Assembly (NCBI GenBank): GCA_013202925.1
Contig: JABMRA010000017.1
Location: 1-12,724, forward strand
Length of the DNA: 12,724 nt
From: Candidatus Omnitrophota bacterium
Lineage (GTDB): Bacteria > Omnitrophota > Gorgyraeia > Gorgyraeales > Gorgyraeaceae
Direction of reading: 5' to 3'
Shown: piece by piece, positions 5,989 to 11,988 of the stretch
Layout of the letters: each line of letters begins with the position of its first letter
How positions within the stretch are numbered: the stretch's first letter is position 1
Notes under the pieces: generated by a model
Told to the model about the DNA's origin: nothing
Database searches by the model: none
What the model saw: only the letters and a program-made list of their open reading frames with translations
Made by a program: the position numbers and the translations under genes

Positions 5989-6017
5989 AGTATACAAGAT
6001 ATAACTTGTATTGTCAA
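5989..6017 (-). promoter_or_regulatory. Promoter with palindromic operator for the HTH-nfo operon
   Basis: Minus strand: TTGACA at 6017-6012, a 17-bp spacer, TATACT at 5994-5989. The spacer plus edge is a perfect inverted repeat, ATACAAG-N6-CTTGTAT (5992-6011), lying exactly between the two boxes. A dimeric HTH protein bound there would block RNA polymerase, so this is the probable autoregulatory operator of the HigA-like protein. Confidence 0.78.
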
Positions 6018-6033
6018 GGGTTAAGTTTACATG

Positions 6034-6074
6034 AAAAAACCTACTTTGATGTTACTATTTTAAAGGCAGGGTTT
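6034..6074 (-). terminator. Possible weak terminator after the DUF5674 operon
   Basis: Minus strand: AAACC and CTTT pair with AAAG and GGTTT across a 14-nt loop with small internal bulges, and the 3' arm runs into TTTTTT. It is AT-rich and weak, but well placed between the 6097-6429 gene and the HTH promoter. Confidence 0.35.
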
Positions 6075-6096
6075 ATAACGAAGATGCTTTCATAAA

Positions 6097-6429
6097 TCAG
6101 TAATTTCTACGTGCGGCATAAGTGAAATGCGAAAAGTAGTTCCGCCATGAGGCTTCAGTAGACATAAATTGGTTTGATCCAAAAAAGTAATCTACAATGG
6201 CTTCTCTCATACGGGCAATTTCTTTGAAACGGACAAAGCTTCCAGGGTTTGATAGAGTCAGATCGATCAGCTCGAGGGCTCGCTCAAAAGACTTCCGGCT
6301 ATAATCGGGGTTATTCCTTCTTCTCCAGTTAAGGGCGCGCTCGACCTCGCTTCCAATATTAGCCATTTGCTCAAGGAAAGATAGTTTTTCCCAGTTCCCT
6401 GCTGCCAGCCCCTTATGCTGATATTTCAT
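6097..6429 (-). CDS. Conserved hypothetical partner of DUF5674
   Basis: 110 residues, soluble and alpha-helical. I recognise the pattern KGLAAGNWEKLSFLEQMANI, then GSEVERALNW, the Ser-Arg-Phe-Glu block (YSRKSFERALELIDLTL), MREAIVDYFFG and the aromatic end YFSHFTYAARRNY as a conserved uncharacterised family that travels with DUF5674 proteins; its function is unknown. The ATG overlaps the TGA of the DUF5674 gene (ATGA at 6426-6429), indicating translational coupling, and AAAAGGAT lies about 7 nt upstream. Invariant-looking Glu, Arg and Trp residues (EVERALNWRRR) could form a binding or catalytic patch, but that is speculation. A toxin-antitoxin-like or nucleotide-binding helical-bundle role is possible and not shown. 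Confidence 0.75.
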   Translation of the reverse strand: MKYQHKGLAAGNWEKLSFLEQMANIGSEVERALNWRRRNNPDYSRKSFERALELIDLTLSNPGSFVRFKEIARMREAIVDYFFGSNQFMSTEASWRNYFSHFTYAARRNY

Positions 6430-6767
6430 CGTTTGATCCTTTTTGCAACAATTTCAATGATCTTCCTGCGCGATTCTTCATTTTCTATTCCGCGGCTTCT
6501 ATTGCCCTGAGAAGGACGCATATTGATCATAGAATCAAATTCGATAAATCCCATACCCTGTATTTCCGGGTAAAAATTTATACCCCAAAGGTTTTTCTGT
6601 TTTGAACCATCCTCCAAGAGTAGCGCTTCTAAATCAGAATGTAGCTCAGCATCAACTGCTATAAGCCCCCTATCAACATCGATAACTGCTTTTACCATAT
6701 CCCCAAAGGTATCTGTGGCCATTTGCTTAAGTTCGTCGAGTGATAACGTTTCTGTCACTATTTTCAT
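6426..6767 (-). CDS. DUF5674 family protein
   Basis: 113 residues. The sequence MKIVTETLSLDELKQMA, TFGDMVKAVIDVDRGLIAVDAELHSD, LEALLLEDGSKQKNLWGIN, GFIEFDSMINMRPSQGNRSRGI and a basic C-terminal helix match what I know of DUF5674, a small uncharacterised family with a conserved Glu-Leu-His, Leu-Leu-Glu-x-Gly-Ser and Asn-x-Arg-Pro-x-x-Gly-Asn-Arg-Ser-Arg core. The acidic/His and Arg clusters look like a ligand or catalytic site, but nothing is established. It is the first gene of a two-gene unit with the 6097-6429 gene (4-nt overlap). There is no Shine-Dalgarno at a proper distance; a TATAAT box ends 7 nt before the ATG, so the mRNA may be leaderless. Confidence 0.85.
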   Translation of the reverse strand: MKIVTETLSLDELKQMATDTFGDMVKAVIDVDRGLIAVDAELHSDLEALLLEDGSKQKNLWGINFYPEIQGMGFIEFDSMINMRPSQGNRSRGIENEESRRKIIEIVAKRIKR

Positions 6768-6774
6768 AGTATCG

Positions 6775-6803
6775 ATTATACCTCAATAAAAAACTCTCTG
6801 CAA
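6775..6803 (-). promoter_or_regulatory. Probable leaderless promoter of the DUF5674 gene
   Basis: Minus strand: perfect TATAAT at 6780-6775, a 17-bp spacer, and a weak TTGCAG at 6803-6798. The ATG (6767) follows the -10 box by 7 nt, where transcription should start. The only purine-rich stretch (GAGG) lies upstream of the -10 and cannot act as a ribosome site. Confidence 0.45.
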
Positions 6804-6894
6804 GTACTTTGCTTCGACCATGCTGTCAAGAACTTTGCTGACTTTCAGAGTTGCCTTGTTCCGCTTCCGAAGTCGGATAAAGTCTGCGATTGCC

Positions 6895-7218
6895 TTACTG
6901 CTTCTTCTCTTCCGGCTGCTTTTCTTTTTCTGCCCTGCTTACTTCATCGGCATAATTAAGCTGAAGATTTGCTATGCCGTCTGAAATAATTTTTTCTTCG
7001 ATATCGCTTAAGTTTCCTTTTGTTTTATCCCTTAACATTGAAAGCAATTCAATGATCCCCTGAACCGCCTCTAAATTCTTCTCTATCTTACCGTTCGACG
7101 GATTCATGATTTTTCCTAAATGCTGCATTCCTGAGTTTACCAAGGCAGAAGCATACTGGAGAAACATAAACTCTGAAAGTTCTTCTTTGCTGATCTTACC
7201 GGTTTCTTCTGTCATCAT
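6895..7218 (-). CDS. DUF1844 family protein
   Basis: 107 residues. FMFLQYASALVNSGMQHLGKI, NPSNGKIEKNLEAVQGIIELLSML and KTKGNLSDIEEKIISDGIANLQLNYAD are the DUF1844 signature; the family is small, cytoplasmic and uncharacterised. The C-terminus is a Glu/Lys/Gln tail. Two ATGs are adjacent (7216-7218 and 7213-7215). AAAGGAGG at 7221-7228 is only 2 nt from the first and 5 nt from the second, so the second ATG (7215) is the likelier start. The ribosome site overlaps the TAA of the phospholipase-D-like gene, so the two are co-transcribed and probably coupled. A membrane-linked role by association with that gene is inference. Confidence 0.85.
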   Translation of the reverse strand: MMTEETGKISKEELSEFMFLQYASALVNSGMQHLGKIMNPSNGKIEKNLEAVQGIIELLSMLRDKTKGNLSDIEEKIISDGIANLQLNYADEVSRAEKEKQPEEKKQ

Positions 7219-7226
7219 CTCCTCCT

Positions 7227-8975
7227 TTACATCATAGGTTCCATGGGACCAAAAAAGGACTTCATCAGCCTTGCTTTCATTTCTTTGCTGGTAAATGGGG
7301 CATCGGGAAATGGGCCGGCTGATGTGTAATTTTTGTAAAAATCCTCCTGATAAAACGGGACCTCTTCCTTTCCTTCTATTAACTTAAAACTTGCCGTATA
7401 ACCAAATGGCCAAATATCGATAATCGGGATAACGTTCATAACATTATGCATGAACTCGCTAAAATGGGCTACGACCGGGGCATGCCTGTATATGCCAATC
7501 GTCCAACTATTTTCAGGGTTCATGTCGTTAAGGATATTTTGCGTAACGGCTTGTGTGAATTCTTCGTCATATATGATTACTCCTGCTTCAGTATTTAAAT
7601 TAGCTGACCGCGGATCTATATTAAACGAACCGATATAGACCCTGTCATTGTCTACAATGTATGTTTTTGAATGGATACAGGCAAGAGAATCCTTGCTTCT
7701 CTTGATGCCATCAAGCGGAGGAACCATCATATCAACGTCTTCAGGATACCTCTTAAGCTCAAATATCCGCCATTTTAAATCTTTGACATAAAATCTCTTA
7801 TATTTGTATGAAAAAGCATAAGCATAAAAATGATCTGCCGCGGCCAGGCTGTTACTCGACACCAAGATATCGATTTCCGGCTTATTGCGTCGCAATTTTC
7901 TGAATAATTTTCTCCCCTTACTGTCCAAGACAAGATAAGGTGTTTGCATTATAATGCGTTTTTCTGCCTTGGATAACAATCTGATTAACTCATCAATGGC
8001 CGAACCTCCGCCCATTAAACTATTTTTTGTGGTTTTCCCGGGAGGATCTGCTATAAACTCAATCTTGTTAACGTTAAAAATATTATTCGTAATCACTCGG
8101 TGCACATATTCTAGATCTGTGGCATGCACATCTAATTCATGAAAGAAATGTCCTTTTCGGTATTTATGGACTTTTTTAAATTCCTCGGAAAACCCTTTAC
8201 TGATCTCCCTTTTAACATCTATCATCTCGCCGCTTGGAACAGATAGATAATAATGCCAATAATCACTAAAGGAGTCCGTCATTGTCTTAACAACAGGGCC
8301 CACCACTAATACATCTCTATCTTTGAAATTTCTCTTCGAGCCTCTATCAAAGTAATCATTTTGATAATTTCGGCCGCCAGTAATAGCAATGCAATCATCC
8401 ACAATAAAAACTTTATTATGCATCCTTTGATTAAATCGCCCGAATTTGGTTAACCCCCATAAATAATCCAGCTTTGAGGGGCTTACCTTTTTAGCATTAG
8501 GATTATAAAATTTTATCTCTAAATTCGGATTGTCAATAGATAGGAAAGCTACTGCCTTAGGGTCTAGGCTATGCGCCAATTGATCAACGATAATCTTAAC
8601 CTTTACCCCTCTCTTAGCTGCCAGGGCAAGCTCCTGCATCATAAAGCGGCCGGTTTCATCATTTGACCATATATATGTTTGAATATAGATAACTTTTTGG
8701 GCAGATCTTACTAGATGGATTCGTGCTAATAGAGCCTCATCACCTATATCTAAGAGCGCACAGTAATGCGTATTATTATTAAAGGATCCCTTGATTAGAG
8801 GGGTAAATGGGGATGCGGTATATTCAAGGAGGGGTATATCAATATGAAGATCTTCAACCTTTTTGAGGAATTCGCCTTCACGGCTATCTGTAGCGCCAAA
8901 ACTATAAGAAGGCAATGAAAAACAATATCCAATAAAAATGATTATACTTACAAATCGTACAAACAATCTCATCAT
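7227..8975 (-). CDS. Exported phospholipase D family protein (cardiolipin-synthase-like)
   Basis: 582 residues. A signal peptide or anchor occupies about 1-28 (hydrophobic VSIIIFIGYCFSLPSYSFG). Two HKD motifs, the hallmark of the PLD superfamily, are present: HNKVFIVDD (His186, Lys188, Asp193) followed by GGRN, and HSKTYIVDN (His435, Lys437, Asp442) followed by GSFNIDPRS. The first strand (VIYIQTYIWSNDETGR, 95-110) and the RGVKVKIIVD block are typical. Together they build one active site through a phosphohistidine intermediate. Overall it most resembles ClsC/YmdC-type cardiolipin synthases acting at the periplasmic face, but the long C-terminal extension after about 490, with HFSEFMHNVMNVIPIIDIWP, is longer than usual. 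A secreted PLD nuclease or lipase is the alternative. The promoter nearly touches the start codon and no ribosome site is seen. The DUF1844 gene follows. Confidence 0.87.
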   Translation of the reverse strand: MMRLFVRFVSIIIFIGYCFSLPSYSFGATDSREGEFLKKVEDLHIDIPLLEYTASPFTPLIKGSFNNNTHYCALLDIGDEALLARIHLVRSAQKVIYIQTYIWSNDETGRFMMQELALAAKRGVKVKIIVDQLAHSLDPKAVAFLSIDNPNLEIKFYNPNAKKVSPSKLDYLWGLTKFGRFNQRMHNKVFIVDDCIAITGGRNYQNDYFDRGSKRNFKDRDVLVVGPVVKTMTDSFSDYWHYYLSVPSGEMIDVKREISKGFSEEFKKVHKYRKGHFFHELDVHATDLEYVHRVITNNIFNVNKIEFIADPPGKTTKNSLMGGGSAIDELIRLLSKAEKRIIMQTPYLVLDSKGRKLFRKLRRNKPEIDILVSSNSLAAADHFYAYAFSYKYKRFYVKDLKWRIFELKRYPEDVDMMVPPLDGIKRSKDSLACIHSKTYIVDNDRVYIGSFNIDPRSANLNTEAGVIIYDEEFTQAVTQNILNDMNPENSWTIGIYRHAPVVAHFSEFMHNVMNVIPIIDIWPFGYTASFKLIEGKEEVPFYQEDFYKNYTSAGPFPDAPFTSKEMKARLMKSFFGPMEPMM

Positions 8976-8979
8976 GAGT

Positions 8980-9008
8980 ATGATACGACTTTGGGATTAG
9001 TAAGTCAA
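8980..9008 (-). promoter_or_regulatory. Promoter abutting the PLD gene start
   Basis: Minus strand: TTGACT at 9008-9003, a 17-bp spacer, TATCAT at 8985-8980. The first ATG (8975) is 4 nt beyond the -10 and a second in-frame ATG follows at 8972, so transcription should begin within the first codons and translation would be leaderless from one of the two. Confidence 0.6.
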
Positions 9009-9018
9009 AGGGAAATGG

Positions 9019-9040
9019 TGTGCACCTAGTTTGGTGCGCA
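9019..9040. promoter_or_regulatory. Inverted repeat just upstream of the PLD promoter
   Basis: TGTGCACC-TAGTTT-GGTGCGCA, 8-bp arms with a single mismatch, ending 11 bp upstream of the -35 box. The position suits an activator or repressor site. It has no T-run, so it is unlikely to be the terminator of the upstream dihydrouridine synthase gene. Confidence 0.35.
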
Positions 9041-9233
9041 TTAAGGCTGTGCGGATATTTTCTTTCAAAAGTATTTTAATTATTTTAGGAATATAATACT
9101 GGGAACAGCTTTAATCTTGGGTTTGGGGACACTTTGGTGAGGAAAATCGCAAACGGTACAAAAACACAAATTTCGGCAATTGGCAAAGTAAACTTTGCGG
9201 CTACTTCCCAAAACCCTAAAAAGCAACCCCGGC

Positions 9234-10268
9234 TTATGTCTGGGGCAGGTTCTGCTTTGACGCGGTAAGCGTCTCTTGATCCCTTAAGCCTATTTTTTTA
9301 AATTTAGACATCATGTCAATAGCCCCTTCTACTGTATTAAGCTTTGTAATCTCGCCTCTCAAGAGCCGGACCCCTTTAAATGACCTCGTGTACCATATAA
9401 AAAACTTTTTGAAGTGCGAAAGGCCTCTTTTGGGGCCATAAAAATCACACGATAGCTTAAGATGGGATCTCATGGTCTTGATTATATCCTCTACGCAGGG
9501 CCTTTCTAAGATCTTACCCTTTTCAAGATATTCTTTTATTTCCCTGAAGATCCAGGGATTGCCCAGCGCGCCGCGAGCAACAGTCACTGCATCGCAGCCT
9601 GTCTCATCAAACATCTTTTTCGCAAGTCCAGCGCTTAATATATCACCGCTTGCTATCACAGGGACCTTTAGTTTTTTCTTTATCCTGGCTATGGCCTTGT
9701 AACAGACTTCCCCGCTATATCCCTGGGCCTTGGTGCGGCCATGGATAAAAATAGCTTTTATACCGGCATCCTGGCCTGACAGTGCAATATCGCAGGCCCT
9801 GGAATCATCAGACCAGCCTAACCGCATTTTTAATGAAACAGGCACAACGCAATTTTTAACCATTAGCTTCAGAAGTCTTTCGAGTTTTTTCGGGGTCTTT
9901 AGTAAGTGAGCGCCTTCGCCCCTGGATGTGACCTTTTTTTGCGGGCAGGCGGCATTAAGGTCGACTATGCTGAAAGGAAGGTCATGTATCTTCTCAAGGA
10001 CCTTTAAAAGAAGACCTTCGTTTTCTACTAACAGCTGAATACCAAGAGGCAGTTCTTCCTCAGTAAACCTCATCATCTCGCCTGTCTTGTTGCTGGAATA
10101 GACCAGAGAGCGGCAATTGATCATCTCAAGGAAGGAAAATTCGCAGCCGAATTTACGGTTCAATGCCCTGAATGGATGGGAGCTTATACCTGCAAGCGGC
10201 GGTGAGATAACCGGCGTGTTTAGCTTTATGTCTCCGAGCGTGAACATTTGCTCATTGTTCCTATTCAA
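9234..10268 (-). CDS. dusB: tRNA-dihydrouridine synthase, DusB type
   Basis: 344 residues. It is a FMN-dependent TIM-barrel enzyme that reduces uridines in the tRNA D-loop with NADPH. Motifs: PPLAGISSHPFR (23-34) at the flavin site, DLNAACPQKKVTSRGEGAHLL with the catalytic Cys108, Lys147 in LKMRLGW, His176 in IHGRTKAQGYSG, then VIASGDI and VTVARGALGNPWIF for phosphate binding. A helical tRNA-binding domain follows from about 250. Length is normal. The frame opens with TTG at 10268 overlapping the TGA of the upstream gene (TTGA); the alternative is the ATG at 10247 (residue 8, MFTLGDI), which matches the usual family start. Neither has a strong ribosome site. The gene follows the HTH-like and RlmL genes directly, forming an RNA-modification cluster. 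Confidence 0.92.
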   Translation of the reverse strand: MNRNNEQMFTLGDIKLNTPVISPPLAGISSHPFRALNRKFGCEFSFLEMINCRSLVYSSNKTGEMMRFTEEELPLGIQLLVENEGLLLKVLEKIHDLPFSIVDLNAACPQKKVTSRGEGAHLLKTPKKLERLLKLMVKNCVVPVSLKMRLGWSDDSRACDIALSGQDAGIKAIFIHGRTKAQGYSGEVCYKAIARIKKKLKVPVIASGDILSAGLAKKMFDETGCDAVTVARGALGNPWIFREIKEYLEKGKILERPCVEDIIKTMRSHLKLSCDFYGPKRGLSHFKKFFIWYTRSFKGVRLLRGEITKLNTVEGAIDMMSKFKKIGLRDQETLTASKQNLPQT

Positions 10269-10501
10269 TAGGTGAAGAGGTCTTTCAGCGAATAGTCTTT
10301 TCCAACCGTATTATTTAACGCCCTGCGGACCTTTAATTGCACGCGCGGGGTTAGCCGCCTGCCCTTCATGGCCCGGGCGACCATTTTATGCGTAATCTGC
10401 TCATCTGAACGGGCAACAAGATCGTGCGGCTTAAGTCCGCTCGCCGCCATGATCCTCAAGATAGGCTGCTCACCAAGGTTTTTCTCGATAGCGGCACTCA
10501 C
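10265..10501 (-). CDS. Small helix-turn-helix-like protein between rlmL and dus
   Basis: I place the start at the GTG at 10501, which overlaps the TGA of the upstream methyltransferase (GTGA), giving 78 residues; an in-frame ATG at 10540 would give 91 but lies deep inside the neighbour. Residues about 15-60 read ILRIMAASGLKPHDLVARSD, EQITHKMVARAMKGRRL and TPRVQLKVRRALN, with a lambda-repressor-like HTH pattern, then a conserved end YSLKDLFTY. I recall similar small proteins in other bacteria but no assigned function. Overlaps at both ends indicate a tightly coupled trio, so a role with RNA modification, or autoregulation of the cluster, is plausible but unproven. Confidence 0.7.
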   Translation of the reverse strand: MSAAIEKNLGEQPILRIMAASGLKPHDLVARSDEQITHKMVARAMKGRRLTPRVQLKVRRALNNTVGKDYSLKDLFTY

Positions 10502-11649
10502 TTTCTGCTGACATACATGTGGTATTCCAGGAGGCGGCATTCTATCCTGGCATTAAAGAAAATGAGCCGGCGGCTGGTCCGCAACCCCACCTTCTTTGCC
10601 AGGGCCATATTCCCGGTAAAGACATACCCGGTAAACCCCGCGCATTTATTCTTAAGGAAATCCCCTATGCCTTTATAGGTTTCCTCCAGCTCATGCTGCT
10701 TTCCGAGCCTATGGCCGTATTCCGGGTTAAGGATAACGACCCCTTTCTCTTCGGGGATCGGGGTATCGTTAAAATCGCAAACATGAAATTCGATGACCTC
10801 TTCGACCCCGGCAGTTTGAGCGTTTTTCTTCGCGGCCTCAACCGCCTTTTTATCAATGTCCGCTGCGATGATCCGGAAAGGCGGTTTTTTCTTTGACTGG
10901 GCGCACGCTTCTCTATGTAAAGCGCTCCATGCCTCTGAATCGAATCCTATTACGTGCTTAAACCCGAAATCGCTCCGCAAGAGGCCGGGCGCGCGCTTCA
11001 AGGCGATGAGCGCCGCTTCTATTGCAAGCGTACCGCTTCCGCACATGGGATTCACCAAAGGCTGCGAACCGTCAAAACCCGCGGCACGCAGCAGGGCGGC
11101 TGCCAGGGTTTCCTGCAGCGGGGCTGTATGGGGGATCTTCCGATAGCCCCGGTCTGAAAGCTTCTTTCCTGAAGTATTGAGATATATCCAGCATCTGTCA
11201 TCGTTCCAATAAAAGTTGATAACCACATTGTCTCTGTCCGGCCCGGAATTCGGCCGCATGCCGCGTTTCTCGGACACCCGGTCAACGATCGCGTCTTTCA
11301 CCTTCTGGCTCGCAAAAACCGAGTTATTGACAGCAAGGGTATTCACACGGGAGACGACGCTGAGGTATTCCGAGGGCGCAATATAGTCTTCCCACGGAAA
11401 CGATACGACCTCCCGGTACAGTTCATCGGGGCCTTTACAGGAAAATTGCTTGAGCAGGCAAAGCACGTTAATGCCGGTGCGCAGCGCAAGATTGAGCCTC
11501 ATCGCATCATGTAACGACGCGGCTGTCTCTATCGTGGTATCGGAAGTAGTCCGAGCTGTATGCCCCAGCTGTTCTACCTCCTGGCGTAAATAGTCAGCGA
11601 CTCCCCGGGCACATGTAATCACTAACGTCTCATTTTTGCGCATGTCCAT
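10498..11649 (-). CDS. rlmL: THUMP-domain class I RNA methyltransferase, RlmL type
   Basis: 383 residues. The N-terminal ferredoxin-like plus THUMP region (about 1-160) binds RNA. The C-terminal Rossmann domain binds S-adenosylmethionine through NPMCGSGTLAIEAALIA (200-216), AADID (262-266), and the catalytic-loop motif NPEYGHRLG (308-316). The expected product is N2-methylguanosine in 23S rRNA (position 2445 in E. coli), though single-domain homologues can act on other sites. NPEYG replaces the usual NPPYG; I believe this also occurs in other lineages. It lacks the second (RlmK) methyltransferase domain of the E. coli protein. Two possible ATGs (11649, 11643) have no ribosome site. Base composition is noticeably more GC-rich than the neighbours. 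The stop overlaps the next gene. Confidence 0.88.
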   Translation of the reverse strand: MDMRKNETLVITCARGVADYLRQEVEQLGHTARTTSDTTIETAASLHDAMRLNLALRTGINVLCLLKQFSCKGPDELYREVVSFPWEDYIAPSEYLSVVSRVNTLAVNNSVFASQKVKDAIVDRVSEKRGMRPNSGPDRDNVVINFYWNDDRCWIYLNTSGKKLSDRGYRKIPHTAPLQETLAAALLRAAGFDGSQPLVNPMCGSGTLAIEAALIALKRAPGLLRSDFGFKHVIGFDSEAWSALHREACAQSKKKPPFRIIAADIDKKAVEAAKKNAQTAGVEEVIEFHVCDFNDTPIPEEKGVVILNPEYGHRLGKQHELEETYKGIGDFLKNKCAGFTGYVFTGNMALAKKVGLRTSRRLIFFNARIECRLLEYHMYVSRK

Positions 11650-11715
11650 AGTACAATTGCAGAAACCGGGGGTAGTATTAGTCTTGGCTGGTTATTTCAA
11701 TAAGGATTTTAGTCT

Positions 11716-11853
11716 TTAATTCGAAGCCTGCTCTGGATCCGCATTGGCCTGCATATTTTTTTTATCCAGCTTGCGTTGTCTCTTTTTTTCGTTTTTCTTT
11801 TTCCTTGCCAATTCTTTCTGATTCTTTCTCCATGAATAATTATCTCTTGCCAA
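11716..11853 (-). CDS. Small highly basic conserved protein, TTG start
   Basis: 45 residues: MARDNYSWRKNQKELARKKK, then NEKKRQRKLDKKN, then an acidic tail ADPEQASN. The start is TTG at 11853, set by AGGAGG at 11859-11864 with 5-nt spacing; no in-frame ATG is nearby. I recognise the 'MARDNYS..KRQKELAKKKK..EKRQRKL' pattern as a small conserved family of unknown function found in several bacterial groups. The Lys/Arg-rich helix suggests nucleic-acid or ribosome binding. It is preceded by a good promoter (11907-11935) and lies 66 nt upstream of the methyltransferase gene on the same strand, so it may lead that operon. It is easily missed because of its size and start codon. Confidence 0.8.
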   Translation of the reverse strand: MARDNYSWRKNQKELARKKKNEKKRQRKLDKKNMQANADPEQASN

Positions 11854-11906
11854 TATGCCCTCCTTTTATCCCGGCGCATCCTGCATGGTAACGCCCTGTA
11901 GTTGAG

Positions 11907-11935
11907 ATTTTACCTCAAACAAAAATCCTATTCAA
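11907..11935 (-). promoter_or_regulatory. Promoter for the small basic protein and probably rlmL operon
   Basis: Minus strand: TTGAAT at 11935-11930, a 17-bp spacer, TAAAAT at 11912-11907. Transcription would begin near 11900, leaving a leader of about 47 nt before the TTG start. No separate good promoter was found before the rlmL start. Confidence 0.55.
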
Positions 11936-11988
11936 CTATTTTATTTACAGACTCTTAACGCAAGCAAGCCTATTATAATGATAGGGGC

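Noticed and set aside
6781..6894. TTGACA in the gap between the DUF1844 and DUF5674 genes (about 6830)
   Set aside because: The sequence 17 bp downstream (TACTTG) is a poor -10; the TATAAT closer to the gene is better.
9183..9198. GCAAAG-TAAA-CTTTGC hairpin after the dus gene
   Set aside because: The stem is perfect but short and no T-run follows on either strand, so I do not call a terminator. A CCCC/GGGG hairpin with a T-run at about 9212-9242 is also too weak and overlaps the gene end.
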